Positions 16,265-24,196 of a stretch of 64,000 nt of DNA are shown one piece after another. Within the stretch, counting starts at the first letter, position 1, and each line of letters starts with the position of its first letter. Position numbers and translations under genes: made by a program. Source of the DNA: an uncultured Eubacteriales bacterium (GTDB lineage Bacteria > Bacillota > Clostridia > Lachnospirales > Lachnospiraceae); the NCBI GenBank assembly GCA_900314885.1, contig OMWY01000001.1, positions 186,001 through 250,000 on the forward strand. The letters run 5' to 3'. The notes under the pieces are model-generated. The model had not been told where the DNA came from. It did not search any database and saw only the letters and a program-made list of their open reading frames with translations.

Positions 16265-18496
16265 ATGCCGATACAGTTTGATTCTGAAACAGGAATATTT
16301 CAAATCGACACAAAGAATACTTCTTATCAGATGAAGGTTGACGATAAGAAAAATCTTATTCATACATATTATGGGGCGAAGATAGACGCGGATGATTTAT
16401 ATAAGGAATTATTTATGATCGATCGCGGATTTTCGGGAAATCCTCATGATGTCGGAAAATATGACAGAACATATTCTCTCGATGTTCTTCCACAGGAGTA
16501 TTCATGCTTTGGTACGGGCGACTACAGAATTACCGGCCTTCATGTGCAAGAGGACAATGGAGCCAGGGTCGCGAGCCTTAAGTATGAAAAATCGGAAATA
16601 TACGAAAAATTATTGGGAATTCCGGGACTGCCTGCTATTTATAATGACACGGAAAATAAATGCTATACGCTCTCTATTTTCCTAAAGGATTATGCGAACG
16701 GGCTATCCGTTGAACTAAGATATGGCGTAATTGAGGAGCTCGATGTAATTACAAGAAGCGCTATAATAAGAAATGAGGGAACGAAAAAGGTTTACCTTCT
16801 AAAAGCCGCTTCTATGAATCTGGATTTTCAGTTTGGAGATTATGATTTTATTACATTTTATGGCCGTCACGCCATGGAACGTAATGTAAGCAGAAGCGAA
16901 ATTCACCACGGTGTCCAGTCAGTAGGAAGCGTGCGCGGTACCAGCAGTCACCACTATAATCCGTTTTCTATTATTTGCGATAAGAACGCAACCGAGCAGA
17001 CAGGTGAGTGCTATGGCTTTTCATTTGTCTATAGTGGCGAATTTTTAATGGAGGCTGAGAAGGACCAGGCCGATCAGGTGAGGTTTATCTGTGGCATACA
17101 TCCGGATGATTTTAAGTGGGTACTTAATCCGGGAGATGAATTTAATACTCCTCAGGTAATTATGTCGTACAGCGATACGGGATTAGCGAAATTAAGTCAG
17201 AATTTCCACCACACTATCGCTGATCATATCGTGCGTGGTGAGTGGAAGCATAAGGAACGTCCTGTATTAATTAATAACTGGGAAGGCACCTTCTTCGATT
17301 TTAACGGCGATAAATTATATAATATAGCAAAGGATGCGAAGGCGCTCGGTGTCGATATGTTCGTCATGGACGACGGGTGGTTCGGCAAGCGTGACGATGA
17401 TAATTCGGGCCTTGGCGACTGGTATCCTAATGAGAAAAAATTAGGTTGTACATTAAAGGAATTAGGCGATAAAATTACAGGTCTCGGAATGCGCTTTGGC
17501 ATATGGTTTGAGCCGGAAATGATTTCCGAGGACAGCGACCTTTACAGGGCTCATCCTGACTGGGCTCTGATTGCTCCCGATCGTGCGCCGGGACTTGGCA
17601 GGAACCAGCTTGTCCTTGATATGAGTCGAGATGATGTATGCGATTATATCCTGGAGCGAATGAGTGATATTTTATCAAATGCTCCGATAAGCTATGTAAA
17701 GTGGGATATGAACAGGAGTATTTCCGATAAATATTCTCACAGGCTTGACACTGAGCATGAGGGTGAATTATCTCACCGCTTTGTTTTGGGAGTTTATATA
17801 ATCCTCGAGACACTGCATAATAAATTCCCTTCGGTTCTCTTTGAGGGCTGCAGTGGTGGCGGTGGTCGATTTGACGCGGGAATGATGTATTATACTCCTC
17901 AGATATGGCTCAGCGATGATACTGACGCTATATGCAGAACTTCTATCCAGTACGGGACATCCTTCTGCTATCCTATATCAACCGTCGGAGCTCATGTGAG
18001 CGTGGTTCCAAACCAGCAGGCAGGAAGAATATCACCGCTTTCTACAAGGGCGGCTGTCGCAATGGCAGGAACCTTCGGATACGAGCTTGATATAACGAAA
18101 ATGACTGACGAAGACAAAGAGTCGGTTATAAAGGAAATAAAATTCTTCAAGGAATATTATGAGCTTATTCATGAGGGAAATTATTTCAGACTATCTACTC
18201 CAAAGGATATAGCTACCGCCTGGGAAATGGCAGCGAGAGATGAAAGCGAAGCTCTCGTGACTGTAGTATATCATGGGGTTGAAGCGAACCCTGCGCCTGC
18301 GCATTTTAAGGTATACGGATTAAATCCTGATAAAAAATATACAGTAAAATACGTCGGTGATACGGAAAATGCAGTTGAAGAAAAATATCAGGGTCACGTC
18401 TACACAGGAAGGACACTTGCTAAGGCCGGTATCACAATTGCCCCGGCGCTCGAAGAGTTTGGAAGCTACCAGCTTCATATCACATCAAAGGACTAA
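16265..18496 (+). CDS. Alpha-galactosidase, GH36 (first of two)
   Basis: A 743-residue cytoplasmic GH36 enzyme, with an N-terminal beta-sandwich, a TIM barrel and a C-terminal beta domain. The catalytic nucleophile is Asp481 in YVKWDMNR and the acid/base is Asp551 in WLSDDTDA. Substrate-site motifs MDDGWFGKR, RFGIWFEPEMIS and the cysteine-containing EGCSGGGGRFD are also present. It would hydrolyse alpha-1,6-galactosides brought in by the adjacent importer. No signal peptide is present. It is the last gene of the operon and is followed by a strong terminator. A second GH36 of similar size is encoded near the mannan locus. Confidence 0.96.
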   Translation: MPIQFDSETGIFQIDTKNTSYQMKVDDKKNLIHTYYGAKIDADDLYKELFMIDRGFSGNPHDVGKYDRTYSLDVLPQEYSCFGTGDYRITGLHVQEDNGARVASLKYEKSEIYEKLLGIPGLPAIYNDTENKCYTLSIFLKDYANGLSVELRYGVIEELDVITRSAIIRNEGTKKVYLLKAASMNLDFQFGDYDFITFYGRHAMERNVSRSEIHHGVQSVGSVRGTSSHHYNPFSIICDKNATEQTGECYGFSFVYSGEFLMEAEKDQADQVRFICGIHPDDFKWVLNPGDEFNTPQVIMSYSDTGLAKLSQNFHHTIADHIVRGEWKHKERPVLINNWEGTFFDFNGDKLYNIAKDAKALGVDMFVMDDGWFGKRDDDNSGLGDWYPNEKKLGCTLKELGDKITGLGMRFGIWFEPEMISEDSDLYRAHPDWALIAPDRAPGLGRNQLVLDMSRDDVCDYILERMSDILSNAPISYVKWDMNRSISDKYSHRLDTEHEGELSHRFVLGVYIILETLHNKFPSVLFEGCSGGGGRFDAGMMYYTPQIWLSDDTDAICRTSIQYGTSFCYPISTVGAHVSVVPNQQAGRISPLSTRAAVAMAGTFGYELDITKMTDEDKESVIKEIKFFKEYYELIHEGNYFRLSTPKDIATAWEMAARDESEALVTVVYHGVEANPAPAHFKVYGLNPDKKYTVKYVGDTENAVEEKYQGHVYTGRTLAKAGITIAPALEEFGSYQLHITSKD

Positions 18497-18500
18497 TATT

Positions 18501-18531
18501 AAGCAGCCGCGGAAACGCGGCTGCTGTTTTA
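18501..18531 (+). terminator. Rho-independent terminator after GH36
   Basis: AGCAGCCGCG and CGCGGCTGCT pair perfectly around GAAA and are followed by GTTTTATT. Confidence 0.92.
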
Positions 18532-18590
18532 TTCCGTGTCTGACTCGGGCCTGACTTTGTGCTCCGGATGCTGTATGTTGTTATTATATA

Positions 18591-18627
18591 ACGTCGCATC
18601 GTGTTACGACGTAACACGATGCGACGT
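18591..18627. repeat. 37-bp near-perfect palindrome (17-bp arms)
   Basis: The arms ACGTCGCATCGTGTTAC and GTAACACGATGCGACGT match in all 17 positions around a 3-base centre (GAC). There is no T-run, and it is far stronger than a usual terminator. It sits 28 bp upstream of a truncated ATPase start. The core GCATCG/CGATGC resembles the smaller palindromes further on in this region. It may be a mobile palindromic repeat or a recombination scar. Confidence 0.85.
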
Positions 18628-18654
18628 AAATAATTGGCAAACATGGAGGGACTT

Positions 18655-18720
18655 ATGCTGATTGGTAGAGAAAATGAGATGCAAGACCTGGACAACTTAT
18701 ATAATCCTTTAGAATTATAA
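18655..18720 (+). pseudogene. N-terminal stub of an AAA/ATPase-like protein
   Basis: A good Shine-Dalgarno (GGAGGG, 18645-18650) precedes an ATG encoding MLIGRENEMQDLDNLYNPLEL and then a stop. The start (hydrophobic-I/V-GRExE-x-L-x-L-Y) is that of the large prokaryotic AAA ATPase/DUF234 group, whose members normally continue for more than 300 residues with a P-loop after about residue 30. Only the first 21 residues remain, so this is a decayed or deleted gene. The identification rests on a short match. Confidence 0.45.
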
Positions 18721-18739
18721 AAATAACCCCTTCACGTAA

Positions 18740-18768
18740 TTGTTACTACCATTAAAATTGTATACAAT
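18740..18768 (+). promoter_or_regulatory. Promoter with ATTGTATACAAT operator (oxidase operon)
   Basis: TTGTTA (18740-18745) and TACAAT (18763-18768) are 17 bp apart. The -10 lies inside a perfect 12-bp palindrome ATTGTATACAAT (18756-18767), extended by outer CCATT/AATGG (18749-18770). A palindrome centred on GTATAC is typical of GntR-family (FCD) operators. No GntR gene is in the window. Confidence 0.55.
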
Positions 18769-18794
18769 GGTTATAACAAAAGTGGAAGGCAATG

Positions 18795-18831
18795 GAGCCT
18801 CGACAGACACGGGAAGTGCCTGCCGGGGCTC
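18795..18831 (+). promoter_or_regulatory. Leader hairpin of the oxidase operon
   Basis: GAGCCTCGACAGACAC pairs with GTGCCTGCCGGGGCTC (14 of 16 positions, one of them G-U) around GGGAA, between the promoter and the AAGGAGG of the first gene. No T-run follows. It could be an attenuator part or a stabiliser. Apart from the palindrome, the ATPase stub, the promoter and this hairpin, the 374-bp gap shows nothing else. Confidence 0.5.
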
Positions 18832-18870
18832 TTGTCGTATCACGAAGTTATACAGATAAGGAGGCACATG

Positions 18871-19209
18871 ATGGAAGATGACATGCGAATCGCTTCGCAT
18901 CCAATCCTGGGCGAATATAATAAAGGGAGGCTCGTCACATTTAAATATGACGGAAAAGACTTACAGGGGTACGAAGGCGAGCCTATAGCGGCGGCTCTTA
19001 AGGCGGCAGGCGTTATGGTTCACAGGTATACAGCGAAAAGGCATGAACCGAGAGGGATTTTCTGCGCGATAGGGCGGTGCACCGACTGCGTTATGGTAGT
19101 AAATGGTGAGCCGAATGTGAGGACCTGCATGACATCGCTTGAAGCGGGAATGGATGTCAGGACTCAATTTGGATTGTCACATCACGATAGTGATGTGACC
19201 CGGGATTGA
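18871..19209 (+). CDS. [2Fe-2S]-binding subunit of an opine/amine-oxidase-like complex
   Basis: A 112-residue plant-type ferredoxin-like subunit with cluster ligands Cys65, Cys70, Cys73 and Cys86 (C-x4-C-x2-C-x12-C). It resembles the small subunits of sarcosine, octopine/nopaline and hydrogen-cyanide-synthase-type flavoenzymes. ATG 18871 has AAGGAGG 6 nt upstream, better than earlier in-frame starts. Two palindromes lie inside the gene: one (18883-18900) encodes MRIASH near the N-terminus, and one at the 3' end (19176-19199) encodes the last residues SHHDSDVTRD, which look added to the normal domain end. It probably passes electrons within the complex of the following genes. Confidence 0.82.
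   Translation: MEDDMRIASHPILGEYNKGRLVTFKYDGKDLQGYEGEPIAAALKAAGVMVHRYTAKRHEPRGIFCAIGRCTDCVMVVNGEPNVRTCMTSLEAGMDVRTQFGLSHHDSDVTRD
18883..18900. repeat. Short palindrome inside the 2Fe-2S gene start
   Basis: ATGCGAA and TTCGCAT surround TCGC. It is one of the family of short palindromes clustered between 18.5 and 24.3 kb. Confidence 0.6.
19176..19199. repeat. Gene-border palindrome (10-bp arms)
   Basis: GTCACATCAC and GTGATGTGAC surround GATA. It is followed by CCCGGGATTGAGGGAGTAATA, which holds the stop of one gene and the ribosome site of the next. The same order (palindrome, CGGGATTGAG, GGGTAATA, ATG) recurs at 20792. Confidence 0.75.
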
Positions 19210-19221
19210 GGGAGTAATAAA

Positions 19222-20817
19222 ATGAAAAGATACGATCTTATAGTTATCGGCGCCGGCCCGTCAGGGCTTTCCGCCGCAATAGAAGCAGCCAAACGAGGCA
19301 TGAAGGTCTGTGTATTTGATGAAAATGACAGGCCCGGAGGCCAGCTTTTTAAGCAGATTCATAAATTCTTCGGCTCAAAGGAGCATAAGGCAAAAATCAG
19401 GGGATTTGTAATAGGAGAGCAGCTTCTTGCAGAAGCTGAATCCTTAGGAGTAGACGTTAAGCTTAGCTCCACCGTTATCGGAATCTATCCGGAACGTGAG
19501 GTTGTGGTCCATAGGGATGGCGAGGTAAAACATTTTAAAGGTGACACAATCATAGTTGCGACAGGCGCCGCCGAGAATATGGTGACCTTTGACGGCTGGA
19601 CACTTCCCGGAGTGATGGGAGCCGGAGCCGCTCAGACCCTGATGAACCTTCACGGAGTGAGGCCAGGCAAGCGGGTACTCATGCTTGGTACCGGAAATGT
19701 AGGACTTGTCGTAAGCTTCCAGCTTCTTCAGGCGGGATGCGAGGTTGTAGCTCTCGTTGACGCGGCACCAAGGGTCGGCGGCTATGGAGTACATGCCTCT
19801 AAGGTCGCGAGAACAGGAGTCCCATTTTACCTTTCTCACACAATAAAGAGGGCAGAGGGAACCGACCACGTTACAGGCGTTGAGATAGCGCAGGTTGATG
19901 ACCATTTTCAATTTATTCCGGGAACGGAAAAGCATTTTGATGTGGATACAATATGCCTTGCTGTGGGACTTTCCCCTATGAGCCAGCTCCTTAAAATGGC
20001 CGGTTGCGAGATGGATAACAGCGGCAAGGGCGGCGGCCAGATTCCTGTTGTGGATGAGTCGGGAGCGACCAGCGTTCCGGGAATTTACGCGGTAGGTGAT
20101 GTCGCTGGTATAGAGGAAGCGAGCTCAGCCATGATTGAGGGAAGAATGGCAGGAATCAAGGCCGCTGAGTACTTAGGCTTTGAGGAAGTTAAGAAGGGTG
20201 ACGCCGAATTTGATAAAAATGTCGACGCTCTCGAGGGCCTAAGACAGGGCATGTTCGCCCCACAAAATCGTGGCAAGAAAATTGAGAAGACAGAGGAGGG
20301 AATTCCGGTATCTGAATCGCTTCTGAGGTTTGGCTACGTCGCTGATGATGAGATAGAACGATTCCCGGGAATTAAGCATATGGCAGGCGTTCATCCTGTC
20401 ATGGAATGCACCCAGAATATCCCGTGCAACCCTTGCGAGGACTCATGTCCAAAGCATGTAATTCATATAGGCGAAAATATTACGGCATTACCGGGAATTA
20501 ATCCGGGGAGCGAGTGTATAAATTGTGGTATGTGCGTGGCTTCGTGCTCGGGGCAGGCCATTTTCCTTGTAAATGAGGACACGGGAAATGGCAAGGCCGA
20601 GATTACGATTCCGTATGAATTCCTGCCACTTCCAAAGGAAGGAGACACCGGTTTCGGACTTTCAAGGAAGGGCGAGAAGCTTTGCGAGGCGAAGGTTGTT
20701 AAGGTTGTAAGCAAGAAGGCCTATGACCATACAAATCTTGTAACGATAGAGGTTCCGAAGGAATACGCGATGAAGGCAAGATTTGTTGTCACATCGCAAA
20801 GCGATGCGCGGGATTGA
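19222..20817 (+). CDS. FAD/NAD(P) oxidoreductase subunit with ferredoxin insert
   Basis: A 531-residue subunit. N-terminal dinucleotide-binding fold VIGAGPSGLSAAIEAAKRG (about 7-25), a second Rossmann motif MLGTGNVGLVVSF near 155, and the FAD-contact GIYAVGDVAGIEEAS near 290. Near residues 396-445 two cysteine clusters (C-x5-C-x2-C-x4-C-P and C-x2-C-x2-C-x3-C) suggest two iron-sulfur centres. The layout resembles alpha subunits of opine, proline or hydrogen-cyanide dehydrogenases, with a ferredoxin part added. The final TSQSDARD is encoded by a palindrome. The oxidised amine is not known. Confidence 0.85.
   Translation: MKRYDLIVIGAGPSGLSAAIEAAKRGMKVCVFDENDRPGGQLFKQIHKFFGSKEHKAKIRGFVIGEQLLAEAESLGVDVKLSSTVIGIYPEREVVVHRDGEVKHFKGDTIIVATGAAENMVTFDGWTLPGVMGAGAAQTLMNLHGVRPGKRVLMLGTGNVGLVVSFQLLQAGCEVVALVDAAPRVGGYGVHASKVARTGVPFYLSHTIKRAEGTDHVTGVEIAQVDDHFQFIPGTEKHFDVDTICLAVGLSPMSQLLKMAGCEMDNSGKGGGQIPVVDESGATSVPGIYAVGDVAGIEEASSAMIEGRMAGIKAAEYLGFEEVKKGDAEFDKNVDALEGLRQGMFAPQNRGKKIEKTEEGIPVSESLLRFGYVADDEIERFPGIKHMAGVHPVMECTQNIPCNPCEDSCPKHVIHIGENITALPGINPGSECINCGMCVASCSGQAIFLVNEDTGNGKAEITIPYEFLPLPKEGDTGFGLSRKGEKLCEAKVVKVVSKKAYDHTNLVTIEVPKEYAMKARFVVTSQSDARD
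20792..20806. repeat. Gene-border palindrome (CATCGC-AAA-GCGATG)
   Basis: Six-bp arms around AAA, followed by CGCGGGATTGAGAGGGGTAA, which carries the stop codon and the next ribosome site. It supplies the codons for the upstream protein's last residues. Compare the copies at 19176, 24048 (minus) and 24233. Confidence 0.7.
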
Positions 20818-20832
20818 GAGGGGTAATACGAT

Positions 20833-21168
20833 ATGTTAAACGACAGAAATATAGACATCGGACCATTTGTACCTGAAGAGGATGACGACAGACTTGTCTG
20901 CCGTTGCGAAGAGGTGACTAAGGGCGAAATAAGACAGGCTGTGCACGCGGGGCTTTTTGAAATAGCTGAAATAAGGCGGTATCTCCGTTGTGGCATGGGA
21001 CTCTGTCAGGGACAGACCTGCGCTAAGCTTGTTCAGAGGATTGTCGCAAACGAGCTTCACGTGAGGCCGTCAGAGCTGCCGCCCGCAAGCTCACGCAGCC
21101 CTATGAGACCTGTACCTATGAAGGAATTTGCCAAGGAAGGGGAGGCAGCAGAAAATGAAGAGTGCTGA
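20833..21168 (+). CDS. BFD-like [2Fe-2S] subunit
   Basis: A 111-residue protein with the BFD-type cluster pattern: VCRCEEVT (Cys23, Cys25) and RCGMGLCQGQTC (Cys53, Cys58, Cys63). In related opine/amine dehydrogenases this domain is often fused to the C-terminus of the FAD alpha subunit; here it is a separate gene right after it. Residues 75-111 are Pro/Glu-rich and probably flexible. GAGAGGGG lies upstream of the ATG. It overlaps the next gene by 14 nt. Confidence 0.85.
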   Translation: MLNDRNIDIGPFVPEEDDDRLVCRCEEVTKGEIRQAVHAGLFEIAEIRRYLRCGMGLCQGQTCAKLVQRIVANELHVRPSELPPASSRSPMRPVPMKEFAKEGEAAENEEC

Positions 21169-22282
21169 TGTGGTAATTTGCGGAGCGGGCGTGGTTGGCC
21201 TCGCTGCCGCCTATAATATAGCTAAAAAGGGAAAATCCGTAATAGTTCTTGAAGCGAGCGATATAATCGGAAATGGCGGTTCATCGAGGAATGGCGGCGG
21301 TGTCAGGCAGTCGGGAAGGGATCCGAGGGAAATTCCACTTGCCATGTACGCCATAGAACACATCTGGCCTACCCTATCTGATGAATTGTCCGCTGATGTG
21401 GAATATGTAAAAAAGGGAAATCTCCGCTTGGGTAAGAGCGAAGCCCACAGGAAAATTCTCGAGAATCTCACGAAGAACGCGAATAAATGCGGCCTTGATA
21501 TGAGGATGATAGAAGGCGATGAGGTGAGAAAAATAAATCCTTACCTCTCAGACGAGGTTACATGCGCAGGATGGTGTCCGACGGACGGCCACGCGAACCC
21601 GCTTAAGACAACGCTTGCCTACTATATGGCAGGGAGACGGCTTGGCGTAAAGTATTATACAGGAGAAAAGGTAAAGGAATTAAAGAAGGAAAAGGGTAAA
21701 ATAAGGTACGTCCTTACAGGCTCGGAAACCTATCAGGCTGAGAAGGTAATTGTCGCCTGCGGCTATGAAAGCCGTGAGATTCTTGATTCTGTGGGGATCG
21801 ACATTCCCATGACGAAGCTTCTTATCGAAGCCCTGGTTACGGAGGCTGAGCCCGAAATGTTCCCGCAGATGCTAGGAACAGCCGACGCTGATTTCTACGG
21901 CCACCAGACAGGGCACGGATCATTTGTATTCGGTGGCTCAAGCGGATATGAGCCTGAGAACAGGGATAACAGAGGAATGATGACAAATCACAGTCTCACC
22001 GCTCCGGCCACCTGCAGAGCTATATTAAAATGGATACCGGCCCTTGCGAATGCTAAAATTGTGCGAACCTGGGCGGGATTTGAAGACGACTGCGCCGACA
22101 GGGTTCCGGTAATAAGTAACGTGGAAGAGGTACCGGGATTAATAGTTGCCTGCGGTTTTACGGGACATGGCTTCGGAATAAGCCCGATTACGGGGCTGCT
22201 GCTTTCAGAGCTTGCCTGCGATGAGGCGACGACACTTGATATAAGCGCCTTCAGATATGACAGGTTTGCTGCCACATCATGA
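21155..22282 (+). CDS. DAO-family FAD oxidoreductase (opine/glycine/sarcosine-oxidase-like)
   Basis: A 375-residue DAO-family flavoenzyme, the likely catalytic subunit. The FAD-binding start is VICGAGVVGLAAAYNIAKKG, continuing VIVLEASDIIGNGGSSRNGG. The C-terminal signature GLIVACGFTGHGFGISP belongs to the family. It resembles beta subunits of octopine/nopaline oxidase and sarcosine oxidase, which oxidise a secondary amine C-N bond. I chose ATG 21155 because GGAGG lies 9 nt upstream; an earlier in-frame start at 21128 adds only a charged, unconserved stretch. In an anaerobe the electrons would go to a carrier rather than oxygen (inference). Confidence 0.85.
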   Translation: MKSADVVICGAGVVGLAAAYNIAKKGKSVIVLEASDIIGNGGSSRNGGGVRQSGRDPREIPLAMYAIEHIWPTLSDELSADVEYVKKGNLRLGKSEAHRKILENLTKNANKCGLDMRMIEGDEVRKINPYLSDEVTCAGWCPTDGHANPLKTTLAYYMAGRRLGVKYYTGEKVKELKKEKGKIRYVLTGSETYQAEKVIVACGYESREILDSVGIDIPMTKLLIEALVTEAEPEMFPQMLGTADADFYGHQTGHGSFVFGGSSGYEPENRDNRGMMTNHSLTAPATCRAILKWIPALANAKIVRTWAGFEDDCADRVPVISNVEEVPGLIVACGFTGHGFGISPITGLLLSELACDEATTLDISAFRYDRFAATS

Positions 22283-22284
22283 AC

Positions 22285-22309
22285 TGACATATTACTAGGT
22301 GATATGTCA
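22285..22309. repeat. Short palindrome after the DAO-like gene
   Basis: TGACATAT and ATATGTCA surround a 9-base loop. It lies in the 72-bp gap before the cyclodeaminase-like gene, with no T-run after it. Confidence 0.6.
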
Positions 22310-22354
22310 TACTATGAAAAATAATTATAAGCATTTTTATTTGAAAGGAGTAAA

Positions 22355-23212
22355 ATGGATACAAAGATTGATTTTCTCTATCTCTCAGAGCCTGATATGA
22401 TTAAGGCAGGCGTCAAGGACATGAAGGCTTGCGTGGATACCATGGAGGACATGCTTGTTCTGCTTAAGAAGGGGGACTACATGATGGGAGGTGAAAACCA
22501 TAACTCCCACGGCTGTATGATTTCATTTCCTGATGACCCGAAATTCCCGGGAATGCCTAAGAATACTCTCGATCGAAGATTCATGGCTATGCCGGCTTAC
22601 CTCGGCGGTAAGTACCAGATGGCGGGTGTGAAATGGTACGGCTCGAACATTGAAAATAAGGAAAAGGGCCTGCCTCGTTCTATTCTTATGATGGTTTTAA
22701 ATGATAAGGATACCGGAGCTCCGCTAGCCTTCATGTCGGCAAATCTTCTCTCAAGCTACCGCACAGGCGGAATTCCGGGCGTCGGCGCGAGATACCTCGC
22801 GAGGAAGGACTCTGAGACCGTTGCTATTATAGGACCCGGAGTCATGGGGCGTACAAGCCTTGCGGCGTTTGCGGTAACCTGTCCAAAGCTTCACAGATTA
22901 AATATAAAGGGGCGCGGACAGAGGTCAATAGATGCGTTTATCGAATTTGTAAAAAAGGAATATCCACAGTTTACAGAGATAAATGTCTGCGATTCAGTTG
23001 AGTCAGCGGTAAAGGATGCCGATATCATATCATTTACAACTGTCGTCCAGAACGATGACAACGACGAGGCTTTAAAGTCTTTCCCTTATATAATATGGAT
23101 AAAATGGAAAATGAGAATTCCGGTATTGAAACCTGTTTCGATGGATAAGGTTCTCGCCATGGAAAATCCCATGTACTATAGGATCAGAAAAGAGCGCGGT
23201 ATCTGGAAATAA
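22355..23212 (+). CDS. Ornithine cyclodeaminase/mu-crystallin-like protein, C-terminally truncated
   Basis: A 285-residue protein of the ornithine cyclodeaminase/mu-crystallin group. It shows the substrate-side segment MAMPAYLGGKYQMAGVKWYG, ANLLSSYRTGGIPGVGARYL and the NAD-binding turn AIIGPGVMGRTSLAAF near residue 150. Relatives in similar operons run well past 320 residues; here similarity fades after IISFTTVV (about 235), and the last 45 residues are unlike the family. I infer a 3' deletion or fusion. Opine catabolic operons pair a two-subunit oxidase with such an enzyme (ornithine to proline), which fits the setting. Activity is doubtful. Confidence 0.7.
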   Translation: MDTKIDFLYLSEPDMIKAGVKDMKACVDTMEDMLVLLKKGDYMMGGENHNSHGCMISFPDDPKFPGMPKNTLDRRFMAMPAYLGGKYQMAGVKWYGSNIENKEKGLPRSILMMVLNDKDTGAPLAFMSANLLSSYRTGGIPGVGARYLARKDSETVAIIGPGVMGRTSLAAFAVTCPKLHRLNIKGRGQRSIDAFIEFVKKEYPQFTEINVCDSVESAVKDADIISFTTVVQNDDNDEALKSFPYIIWIKWKMRIPVLKPVSMDKVLAMENPMYYRIRKERGIWK

Positions 23213-23235
23213 TATGCAGTAAATTTATATAATAA

Positions 23236-23266
23236 AAAGGTTCGGGATGGCATTTCCCGAACCTTT
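23236..23266. terminator. Bidirectional terminator between convergent genes
   Basis: AAAGGTTCGGGA and TCCCGAACCTTT form a 12-bp stem with T-rich flanks on both sides, serving the oxidase operon and the converging PAP2 gene. Confidence 0.85.
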
Positions 23267-23287
23267 CGGCTTTTAGGTGACTACGGA

Positions 23288-24013
23288 TTAAATCTCCTCT
23301 TCTCGCTCCCCGAGAGCTCCATCATTTGCCATGAGACCTGAGTAGTCTGGCACATAGACCATGAGGTACATGAGCATCGAAAGAATAATTCCCGCCGCTA
23401 CATCAAACGTCGAATGCTGTTTTAAGAACATGGTCGAAAGTGATATGAGAACCGTAAGAGTGAGGCAAATTAGCTTTACCTTATTGTTCCTCTTAAACTC
23501 CTCGCTGTTTCTGACCGCAATGTAGGCTATCATCGAGTTATATACGTGGATGCTCGGGCAGACATTCGTAGGCGTGTCAATTGAGTAGAGCCATGCGACT
23601 ATATGAGTGAATATATTGTCTCTCGCGAATGTCGTAGGACGTAAGCTCTGCATATTAGGCCATATCGTGTAAATAACGAGGCAGATAGTCATGCCGCCGA
23701 ACATGGCGATAAAGACCTTGAAGAACTCGGTTTTATTCACCAGGCAGAAGTAGACGAGTACCCAGCCTATATAGAAGAACCACATCATGTACGGTATGAT
23801 GAAGAATTCGTTAAACGGAATCCTGTCATCAAGTGAGGTGTGGACGTTAAACATCTGCACGTTCGTCCTCACCTCAAGGGCTTTAAACCATGTAATGTAA
23901 ACTATACCATACAGGAAAAGCCATGCATGTTTATATGTTGCGAAGAACCATTTTATCCTGTCAAGCGGCTTCTTAGTCTTAAGAAACGCTATGGTCTTCT
24001 TTAACCTTCCCAT
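23288..24013 (-). CDS. PAP2-superfamily membrane phosphatase/phosphotransferase
   Basis: A 241-residue integral membrane protein with about six helices. The PAP2 core motifs are present in reduced form: NVCPSIHVYNSM near residue 150 (the PSxxH-like site) and KQHSTFDVAAG near 200 (the H-x3-D-like site). The order and spacing resemble the inositolphosphotransferase-like branch of PAP2 seen in Gram-positive genomes. It may dephosphorylate or transfer lipid-linked phosphate. It is transcribed alone, with a gene-border palindrome in front of its ribosome site. Confidence 0.8.
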   Translation of the reverse strand: MGRLKKTIAFLKTKKPLDRIKWFFATYKHAWLFLYGIVYITWFKALEVRTNVQMFNVHTSLDDRIPFNEFFIIPYMMWFFYIGWVLVYFCLVNKTEFFKVFIAMFGGMTICLVIYTIWPNMQSLRPTTFARDNIFTHIVAWLYSIDTPTNVCPSIHVYNSMIAYIAVRNSEEFKRNNKVKLICLTLTVLISLSTMFLKQHSTFDVAAGIILSMLMYLMVYVPDYSGLMANDGALGEREEEI

Positions 24014-24047
24014 TTTTCCTTCCTTTCGAATATTACCCCTTTTGGCG

Positions 24048-24062
24048 TGCTGCTTTGCAGCA
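24048..24062 (-). repeat. Gene-border palindrome upstream of the PAP2 gene
   Basis: TGCTGC-TTT-GCAGCA. Read on the minus strand it is followed by CACGCCAAAAGGGGTAATAT and the PAP2 start, the same order as at 20792. Confidence 0.7.
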
Positions 24063-24196
24063 AATTCTACTTGTCGATTATACCACGAAACCGTGAAGCT
24101 CTCAATAAATAAACCGAAAATTAATAATTATCGTGATTTTGCTTATTTTCCTCCTATTTATCTGTGAATGTTTGGTGAACTTTTCGGCGAAATAGC

